NCBI GenBank assembly: GCA_001430745.1
Contig: KQ481977.1
Location: 532,986-560,237, forward strand
Direction of reading: 5' to 3'
Length of the DNA stretch: 27,252 bases
Source: Auxenochlorella pyrenoidosa
Taxonomy: Eukaryota; Chlorophyta; Trebouxiophyceae; Chlorellales; Chlorellaceae
This document shows positions 1-8,300 of the stretch, piece by piece. The notes below the pieces were generated by a model that saw only the letters and a list, made by a program, of their open reading frames with translations, had not been told where the DNA came from and searched no databases. Each line of letters begins with the position of its first letter. Position 1 is the first letter of the stretch. Position numbers and translations under genes: made by a program.

Positions 1-227
1 GGGGGGGCCGCGCCCTTGCGGCATCAAGCTGCTGAAGCTTTGCTTCCTACGCCCTGGAAAGGCGAGCTCGTCCCTGCTGCGCGCTGCTGCAGGGGCTGCG
101 CGGCTGCGGCGTGTTTTTGCCTGGCAGGGCCGCCCTGTCGCCGCGCGTGCCGCCCCCCGCGGGCGCCCCGCCCCCAGCAGCCCGGGCCCACCTGCAGTCT
201 TCTAGCATCCTCCTTGCTCCCCTGCAG

Positions 228-1477
228 GACGGCTACCGCGTGGCCCGCCCCGAGTACGTGACGGACGAGCTGCCGCCAGCTGGCAGCGAGGCGGCGGCGC
301 AGCTGGCCAGGGAGGCGTCCGAAGTGGAGGCCCTGGCCGACTCTTGGGCTGAGCGGTTGCGCACGCTGGCGCAGGTAGGGAAAGGCGGGGAGGGGGGGGG
401 GGGGGCACTGTGGGAGGCGGCGGCAGCGCTGCGCTGGTCCGAGTGCGGCGGCGCGGCGCCTGCCCTGGTGCAACCTGCAAGGGTTCGCTCCCCTGCATCC
501 CCCTGCCCCGGCTCGCCTCTCCCCGCTGCTCTTCGAGGCGCGGCATGTTGCCGCCTTGCCGCCCGCTCTGCCTGCTTCCCTGGGCGCAGGGGGCAGCCCT
601 TAAAGAAACTTTCCGTGAAGCTTCCGTGCTTCCCTTGCCCCTGCCACAACTTGGGTTTCCCATCCCTGCCCTGCAGACGCGGCGCGGCGTGGCAGAGCTG
701 CTGGTGCGGGCAGGCGACAAGCCGGCAGGGGCGGGCCCAGAGGCGCTGTCATTCTGGGTGGTGAGCCACCGAGCTGCCGACCAGGGCAGGCCAGCGCGTC
801 CTGCCGCCAGCTCGCGAGCCGCCTTCCATATGCCTGCTTGCTCGGCGGCCTGTTTCTTGCCTGCCCGCCCGCCGGCCGCCACCTGCCGGCTGGTACTGTC
901 CACGAGACCGGCTGCGCTGCGCAGGCCGATGCACGTGCTGGGCGCGGAGGCTGACGCAGGCCGGCCGCACCCCTCCCCCGCGCCCCCCTCCCTCTCCCCC
1001 CACTGCCCTTTCCTCACCAACCCCACCCCCACCACCCTCCCCCTGCAGGCCAACCTCATCTGCCCGGTGCTGGACGTTGAGGCGGCGCTGAAGGAGCGGT
1101 TTGTGACCACACGCAGCACCCTGGAGCGCCTGCAGGTGCGCCCTGCTTTGCCCTCGCCGCGCATGCAGTGATGCAGTGATGGAGCCCCTCCTACGGGGTC
1201 TTCTGCCATGGGCGGCCCGCCTGCTGGCACAGGTGGCCCGCACCAGCCGTGCCGCTGGCCGCGCCGGTTGCCCTCTCGACTGGCAGCCACTAAGCTAAGC
1301 CGTCACGGGGCAGCGCGCAGCTGCCAGGCAGGCCCCTGCGCCTGCCCTCCCCTCTGCTGTTCACCGGTCCACTCCTACCCCCTCCCCTTTGCCCTCCCGC
1401 TGCCACAGACCGAGCGACAGGTGCTGCAGCAGCTCAGCTCGGTGGCTGCCTCCCCCCAGGGGTGCACCATCCAGTGA
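228..1477 (+). CDS. LON substrate-binding (PUA-like) domain protein, C-terminal part (5' end outside the window)
   Basis: Four exons join in frame: 228-374, 677-760, 1049-1135 and 1409-1477 (TGA at 1475-1477). They give 127 residues and are all phase 0. The peptide opens with a YRVARPEYV strand, followed by a helix rich in Glu/Ala/Leu, then SFWVANLICPVLDVEAAL and a final helix with TLERLQTERQVLQQL. This order (YxVAxxEyl, acidic helix, SFxVAxll, long terminal helix) is the C-terminal half of the LON N-terminal/substrate-binding domain. It is found in Lon proteases and in plant plastid LON-domain proteins that lack the protease. The stop falls right after the helical bundle, so no AAA+ or peptidase domain follows. 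This is therefore the stand-alone LON-domain type, presumably a substrate-binding or proteostasis factor. Bases 1-227 read as intron ending in CAG; the start codon and any targeting peptide are outside. The family call is fairly secure, the function is inferred. Confidence 0.72.
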
Positions 1478-2016
1478 GGGCCTGCATGTCCCACGGCCTG
1501 CTGCCGCATCTACCTTCTGCCGCAAGGCCCTTTCATGCCTGCCACACCACCCTCAAGCCCCTCCGCACGACTCCTTGCCCCGCCGCCACGGCGGGCGGGC
1601 ATGGCAGCTGGCCATTTGCCGGGCCGCTGAGCAGCCAGCTAGCCCCTGCCCGCCAGCTCAGGCCGCCGCGCTGTGGTCCCTTCCGCCCGCTTGATTGCTT
1701 ATTCTGTCCCCAGGCAGGCTGCGCCATTTCTCGCTATGAACCTGCAACAGCCTTCATTCTTGATGGGCATCCAAGCGCCGACAGGCAGCAGGCGCCGCAC
1801 GCCAGGAGCCGTCCCTCAGCTATGCTGCACTCCTGGCTGTGCAGCCAGCAGGGCCCCATTTCATTGCTCTTCCCCCAAAATCTTCCAGCCAGTGTCTCTC
1901 TTTGCGTTGTCTCTATACGTGTTCCACCTGCCGCTGTCCTTCGCTGCTCCTATGCCCGCATGCCTCAGCCTTCTAAAAGCCTCAGACCAATTGCTTTCCT
2001 CGACCTTTCACATCCT

Positions 2017-2151
2017 TGCCTGTGTAAAATGCCTGTGCGATGTGGAGGGGATTAGCAAGGTGGCAGCAGAAGCTCTCCAGTTCCGCTGTCTGCCTGTGTA
2101 GAATGCCTGTGCGATGTGGAGGGAATTGGCAAGGTGGCAGCAGAAGCCCTC
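2017..2151. repeat. 74-bp imperfect tandem duplication
   Basis: A unit beginning TGCCTGTGTA at 2017 is repeated from 2091, an offset of 74 bp. The second copy can be followed to about 2151. Both copies share TGCCTGTGCGATGTGGAGG and a GCAAGGTGGCAGCAGAAGC block, with a few substitutions. It lies in the presumed 3' UTR of the LON-domain gene. Only the first copy keeps TGTAA; the second has TGTAG at the same place. Confidence 0.9.
2023..2027 (+). terminator. Candidate TGTAA polyadenylation signal
   Basis: TGTAA is the usual poly(A) signal of chlorophyte green algae. This copy lies 546 nt after the stop of the LON-domain gene, on the coding strand, in a region without exons. The assignment rests on position and motif only. 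Confidence 0.4.
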
Positions 2152-2315
2152 CTGGCCAGTTTAACCGGCTGCTGTCTGCTCCCCCCTCTCCCGCCGCCAC
2201 AAACCTAGGTAGCAGGCTCGATACAATTACACTGTCGTTAGGTAGCACGCAGAAAGGAGCATAACCCGACAGGCGACACTCATGAGCAAGCCAGCGCGGG
2301 GAGACCAACAGACAC

Positions 2316-4358
2316 GTGCAGGCCACATTGGTGGGTTGCCTCCAATCTCACCACAAAAGCGCAAAACTGTCGTGCAGCTTTCGCACCATTGTGCCCAAGC
2401 GTTCGTCGATCGCACAACTGGTCCAAGGAGGCACCAAGGCACGCCATCCTCGCCCTCTGCCTGGCAACCACTGGCGGCAGCCCCCACAGAGGCCTGCAAA
2501 TGGGCCTGCGCCACCTGCCTTGGGCGCTTACCAGATGGACCGGTTTCAAAAGCAGCATGCGGCAAATCGACAGCAGGAGCGAAGACAGCAGCAGCAGGGA
2601 GGAGGCGCCGCCGCCGGTCCGCCCGCAGAACCTTCGGCAGCGCGCCGGGATATCCCTGCAACCTTGCAGCCAGCACCCAGCAGGCAGGGGCAAAGGTCAG
2701 AGCACAGCCTGGACCAGGAGGCATCCGCAGCCCAGGTCCTAGCAACCATGGTACCGTTAACCGTTGGCTTATCACCGAGAGCAGCAACCTCGCAAGGGGC
2801 TGCAGGCCCAGCTGCTCGCTCCTCCCCCCCTCCAGGCCGGCAGGCACAGGCAGCCCAACAGCAGCATGACCAGGAGCAGGGGGAGCAGCAGCAGCAGCAG
2901 TGGGGACAACAGCAGGTACCGCTAGAGGCGCCAAGCCCGCCGCCGCCCAAGCGGCAGCGCCTGGCAGCAGCACCTGCGCATGCGACTCACCAGCCCTTGC
3001 CACCGCGGCTGCCCCCCGTGCCACCGCTGCTGCCCTCCATGCCTGCGCCTGCCCCCGCTGCGGCGCCGCTGCTGCCGCGCGCTGGCGGCAGCGCAGACCT
3101 TGCAGCTGCCCTGGACGCTGCGATAGTGTCTGCAGCCAGCAGCCCTCGGGGCAGCTTCCTGCCGTCGCCCGCGCAGCAGCAGCAGTGGTGGCCCCGCGAG
3201 CACCCATCGCCGCCTTCCCGCGGCCTGGACCGCTCACCCTCTGTGCCAGTGGTAGAGAGTCTGCAGCAGCTGGCGCAGGTGAGATGGGCGGCTGGGTTGA
3301 GACGAATGTTGCTTGCAGAGACAGCGAGGGAGGGTGAGCAGGTTTTGCAACGCAAACACTGCCCTTCCCCTCAGCCCGGCCACCCTTGTTGACGCACCAG
3401 CACTGCATTCCGGCAGCTGTGCACGCCTGGGCAGTATGCTTCACGGCCCGGCACCCAATGTCCCGCTGAACATCCCTCCCCTCCCGCTGGCGAGCCCGCA
3501 GGTGGTGCAGGACTCAGAGGGCGGCGGGGCCCAGGCGCCGCGCTGCCCCTACGCCATGGTCTCGCTGCAGCTGCTGCAGGCGCTGCACAGGTGTCGCCGC
3601 CCAGCAGGCAGCCAGCGCCGGGGCGGCGAGCTGGCCACGCCCCTCCATGCCTCCCTTGTTGCGCCTTGCCCGGCCCTCCGCACAGCTGTCAATCCTTCAG
3701 TGCAAACCCGCCTTGACCCATGCTGCCCTCTGTTCCCCCCTGCAGGGCTGCCCAGTTTACCGTACATGAGGCTCGAGCCGACCTGGCATCCAGGCTGCTG
3801 ACAGCCCCCCGCGGAGCGCCCCCCAGCCGGCGCGGCGGCAGCACCCAGGCATCGCCGACGGCGTCTGCCTCGCCGCCCCGGCCGCCGGAAGCGGGGGGGA
3901 TGCCAGGCATGCTGCTCGTGGCAGGCTTGCCCCCTCGCCACGCTGCCGCTGCGCTGGTGCCACCAGCAGTACCGCCAGCAGGGCCCGCTGATGCAGCACG
4001 GCTTGGAGGAGCGGAACTGCAGGCGGCGCAGCTACTGCAGCAGGCGGCACAGCTGCTGAGGGCGGCACAGGCTGGCGGCCTGCCTGGGGAGCAGCCGCTG
4101 CCGCCAGCAGCAGCCGCGGAAGCAGATCCTGTGCCAGGCTTTGGCTACCGCGGCCCCTGGCTGCAGGAGCGTGCGTTCCCCATGCTCTCGACATGGGCCG
4201 CTTCGCATGCTGCGCCGAGGGGGGAGCCAGCGGCCGAGGCCGGCCCGCAGCAGCAGGGTGCGCCGCTTGCCGCCCCCATAGACCATTCGCTGGTCGCAGC
4301 GCTGCAGGCAGCACCACCAACAGCACCACCCACAGCAGCAGCACCCGCACCCGCACCC

Positions 4359-4394
<36 letters not shown>

Positions 4395-4487
4395 GCACCA
4401 GGATCGACAGTAGGGGCAGCAGCTGCAGCAGGCACCTTAGGACAATGTGCCAGCATGGGCCTGCGCCCCTTTCAACGTGCCTTGTAA
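2316..4487 (+). CDS. Unrecognised low-complexity, probably nuclear protein
   Basis: Three exons join in frame: 2316-3278, 3502-3590 and 3746-4487 (TAA). They give 597 residues from the first ATG. A later in-frame ATG at 2535 (MDRFQKQHAANRQQ) is an equally possible start, because the first 73 residues look unlike the rest. The protein has a Gln-rich segment (residues about 80-205) and a basic PPPPKRQR stretch near 213 that would suit a nuclear localisation signal. Pro/Ala/Ser-rich stretches follow. One ordered patch spans the exon 1-2-3 junctions (CPYAMVSLQLLQALHRAAQF and VHEARADLASRLL). The C-terminal third is Ala/Gln-rich with a (GCA)n polyalanine run. Sharp donors and acceptors and kept phase support the model. 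I recognise no enzyme domain; the ordered patch could be a small interaction helix pair. A transcription or RNA-linked role would be a guess. Confidence 0.6.
4360..4393 (+). repeat. (GCA)n trinucleotide repeat coding for polyalanine
   Basis: About eleven consecutive GCA triplets lie in the last exon of the low-complexity gene and are read as alanine. The tract follows short ACCCGC repeats. Such runs are prone to length change between strains. Confidence 0.85.
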
Positions 4488-5331
4488 GCTATTCACCCGC
4501 ACAAGACATTTCGTTCTTCCACTGACCTAAACTGACCAACCCTCTCCTGTCATTGTGCCCTCTGCGGGCCGCCGCCTATATTACTGCACCCCTTGGGCCA
4601 CTTTCTTTGGTTCTTTTGCCTCGGCTCCACCCCGTCCGACGCCAGCTTGGGTCTGCCAGCCAGGGGCCTGGGCAGGCCCTTGCAGCTGGCCCTTTTTGCT
4701 TTGGGCTCAGCCGCACCCTTGGCGTGTACTCTGCACTGCCTGCCCTCCCTCCCTCCCTGTACCCTCTATGCTTCCCCTTCCCAGGCCTCTCGATATCCCC
4801 TTTTGCCCCATCCTCTACCCAACTCCCTTTTGCCACGTGCTCGTCAATGCCCCGCCTCCGTGCCATACCCGCCTGCGCCTTTCTGAGGTGGCCCCCGCCA
4901 CTGGCACGCGACGCCTAGAAGAAATATGGGATCTATGCTTGTCTTGACAGCTCCAACTGCACCAGGCCCCTGAATTTCTGGCATACTCTTTGCGACCTGC
5001 ACCTCTTCGAGTATGTCACTGCCGCTGTGCCACAAACTCCACCCCTGGTCCGGCACTTTGCAATGAGCGCCCCGCCGGCATGAGGGTGTGCTAGCAGTGC
5101 AACCACAAGCGACAGAGCCTGATTTGACGGCCGCCACAGGGACGCAGGCCAAGTGCGATTGCAGGTGGAATCGCACGTTGCGCTCAACATATGGAGAGGA
5201 GCCCCGCTTGACAACTTGAGTTCAGGCGTCGCTGCACGTCGTGGCATGGTTGCTGGTGCAACGCCATGCCGTGCCGTGTCGAGCTGTGGTCCCCGTGCCG
5301 CTGGCCGCAGCAGCACGCACTGCGCGCCGGC
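4488..5331. other. Convergent intergenic region (two 3' UTRs)
   Basis: The genes on both sides end here: the plus gene stops at 4487 and the minus-strand photolyase fusion stops at 5332. No exon with good splice sites is visible. The left part is pyrimidine-rich. A perfect short hairpin lies at 5153-5176. No clean TGTAA was found for either gene, apart from one overlapping the plus-strand stop codon at 4483-4487. Confidence 0.5.
5153..5176. repeat. Perfect 8-bp inverted repeat (hairpin)
   Basis: GTGCGATT at 5153-5160 and AATCGCAC at 5169-5176 are exact reverse complements separated by 8 bases. On the minus strand this lies about 155 nt past the photolyase-fusion stop, so it could be an mRNA 3' stem-loop. 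It may also be chance. Confidence 0.6.
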
Positions 5332-8300
5332 TCACGGCGGCAGCGCGGCATAGGCGGTGGGAGGCAGGCGGCGGGCCGCGGCTGCTGTGCTCTTGCCCGC
5401 CAGGCAGCCTGAGATGGGCGTCTCAGCCGAGGCCTTGGGGGCGTCATACATGCCTGGAAAGGGGGGGTGGGGGGTTGGGGGTGGAGGAAGGTAGCGTCAG
5501 CAGCATGAACAGGCAGGAGGTGCAAGAGGCGAGGATCCAGCAAGCAAGACAGAGTTGGGCGCACGGCTGGTGCAGGCTACTAGCATAAGCTGGCAGCGGC
5601 GCGCCTGGCGGCGCACGCGGAGCAGGCAGCACGCAGGCGGCTCGCACCGAAGCACCACAGCACGCCGGCATAGGATGCAGGGTCGCAGCCGTCCAGCGCC
5701 CAGCGGTGGTTGGCGTGCAGCGCAGCGCTGCAGGCAGCGGGACAAGCACACGGGCTGCGCGGCGTCAGCAGCCGTGCACCCAGATGGGCGACCGGGGAGC
5801 AGGCAGGGGCGTGAGAGCCGGCTGGCTGGCTGGCAGGGGGAGAGCCCTACGGGCGGCGCTTCAGGGTGCAGGGACTGTGGCCTCACAGGCAGCGAGGCGT
5901 GCGCTGCGGAGGCAGACGCAAGATCACAGCCCAGGCATGCGTGCTCGGGGTCCCCCCACTGGTGCTTGCCTGAGCGCCGCCTGCGGGGAGGGCGCCCAGC
6001 CCAGAAAGGCCTTGCCCCAGGTCATGCGGGACCAGTTGTGCAGCTCGCCTGCAAGACGGGGCAGGCCAGGCAATCGCGCATGTGATCGGCTCTTTTCCGC
6101 AGTGTGCGCAGCTTGCCTGCAGGCAGGCACAGGCGCAAACGTGCGCGCCAGCCGCCCTCATGCCGCCCGGCTCACGCGCCGAGGCGTCCGCCCGCCACGC
6201 TGCCCGCCTAAGCCGGCAGGCGGGCCGCAGCGTCCGGCAGGCCCCGCCCGCCGAGCTGCGGCAGGTGGCGTCGAGTCGCGACCCACACCCTTACATACCC
6301 TTTCCCTCCCTCGGCGCCCACACCCCAACCACACGGTGCCGCAATGCAACGCACCCGTCTCCACCAGCTGGCGCTGCGCCGCGTCCCACCAGCCATCGCC
6401 CGTCTGTCCCGCCTCCAGCCTGGCATAGGCCAGCGCCGCCGGGCGGGGGTCGCCCGCGTGGCGCTCCAGCGTGTCCCTTGCCCACCTGCGGCGCAGCAGG
6501 GGCGGGGGGGCAGCCGCTGGGCGGGGCCGGGGTTTGCAAGGGGGGGGCGGCGCCAGCCGAGAGCCACGTGCTGGTGTTGCATTCCAAAGAGAGCGCATCA
6601 GATGCAGCTTGTGACGGCACCGTGGCCTTGCAGGCCGAGCGGAGCAGCATCAGTCCGCTTGCGCGCGCGGCGCGGGAGCCAGCAGCATCGGATGAGTGCA
6701 AGCACAGGCGCGGCGGCTGCTCACCGCGGCAGCGCGGCCAGGCTGTGCAGCTGCACGTGGCGGTGCAGGCACAGGTTGAACCCGATCTCCCGCCAGACCA
6801 GGAACTCATCTGCAGGCAGGGCAGGGCAAATGCTCAGCGGCAGATGGGCAGGGCGAAGGCCGCAGCAGGGCGGGCAGGCGGGCAGGGCAGCGGTCCCAGG
6901 GGTTGACAACAGGGGCAAAGGCTCAGCGGCAGGTGGGCAGGGCAAAGGCTTTGACGGCAATGGGACGGGCGAGCGCGAAGTGGCGCCTGGGTTTGGGCAA
7001 CAGCGATGCGGCCTGGCACCGAGGGCAGCTGGGCGAGAGCAGCAAGTGCGGCAGGGTGCAGGCAGATCGTCACCGACCGCGTCCCCCAGCACACGTGACG
7101 GCATGTGGCGCTGAGCCTACGCCCGATGGCAGTGGTGTAACGCTCAGACAGGCTGCACGGCTGGCTCACCCAGGAACTTGGCTGCCCCGGCGCCGCGGTC
7201 CATGGCAGCCTCCCTGGCCACCTTGAAAGGAGACACCATGCCCCTGCGGGTCGCAGGGGGCACGGGACAGCTGGGCTACGCGCATCGCGGCACCCGGGGG
7301 CCTTGACACAGCAGTGTGCGCGAGGGGCCCGCGGGCAGTGGGCAGCCGCTCCCGGCGTGGGCAGCGGGCTGCACGCGACAATGCTATGTGCCACCCCTCC
7401 TGCGCCACCGCCACCAGCAGAAAACGAGCGACCCGCTGGCGCACCCCTGCTGGGCAGCCCCCGTAGCTGGCAGCCCGGGAAGAAGCAGAGGCAGCGGGAG
7501 AGGGCTGCACCCCGACCGTGTGGGGAGCAGCCCTCGGCGGCACACACGGGCACGCAGGAGCACAAACATGCGCCGCTGGCACCTCCCCACCAGTGGTGGT
7601 AGGCAGACAGCCGGCTGGTGCCCTCGCGCAGCATCGGGTCGTTGCGCCGCGCCGCGTACAGGGGCAAGCCCTTCCTGCGGGGGCAGCCAGTGGTGGCGCT
7701 GGTGGTGGTTGTGGTGTTGGTGGGCAGGTGGGTGCGGGGGGGGGGGGGGCCTCGCAGCAGGCGGCATGCGATGTCGGATGGGCGAAACATGATGGCTGCC
7801 CAGCCTACCGACGCCGCATGCACACCACAAGCGCCTACTTGCAGACTCTTGGCCGTCTGCCTGCACCGCCTGCACTCACTTGCGGAAGGCCTCCCAGCGG
7901 GCGTATCCCGCCGCGCTGCCGCCGGGCATGTGCGCCACGCTGGGCACGCTGTGGTCGATGGCGCAGCGCGACAGCAGCGCGGCCAGTTGCGGCGCCAGGT
8001 GCGGCGGCGGCACCCCTGCCAACTCCAGCGGTGCCCACCCCAGGCGCTCCTTGCTCAGCAGCTCTGGGGGCAGCGGTGGCAGGCTGGCCAGGGCCGCCGG
8101 CGGAGGCGCCAGGGCGGCGGGGCCCACTGGCGGGGCGCCGGGCGCCAGCTGGTAGGTCCGGGTGATGCGCTGCTTGCGCTGCGCCTCGGTGGCTGACCGG
8201 AAGGCATAGGCTCTGCAGGGCAGGGTGGGGTGGGTGGTGGTGGCAGGCCTCAGGTGGACTGTAGAGGAGCAGAGGGAGTGCTTGACCTGGTGGTGAGGGG

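Larger units (their letters stand above)
1478..2315. other. 3' UTR of the LON-domain gene and upstream region of the next gene
   Basis: This stretch of about 840 bases has no convincing exon on either strand. Its first 540-700 bases are taken as the 3' UTR of the LON-domain gene, with a candidate TGTAA signal at 2023-2027 inside a tandem duplication. The remainder should hold the promoter and 5' UTR of the gene starting near 2316. An ATG at 2282 in another frame opens an overlapping upstream reading frame. No clear TATA box was found. Confidence 0.5.

Noticed and set aside
2227..3444. 405-residue open frame on the minus strand opposite the low-complexity gene
   Set aside because: It is the mirror of a GC- and repeat-rich exon. 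It has no domain, and the plus strand has good splice sites and keeps phase over three exons.
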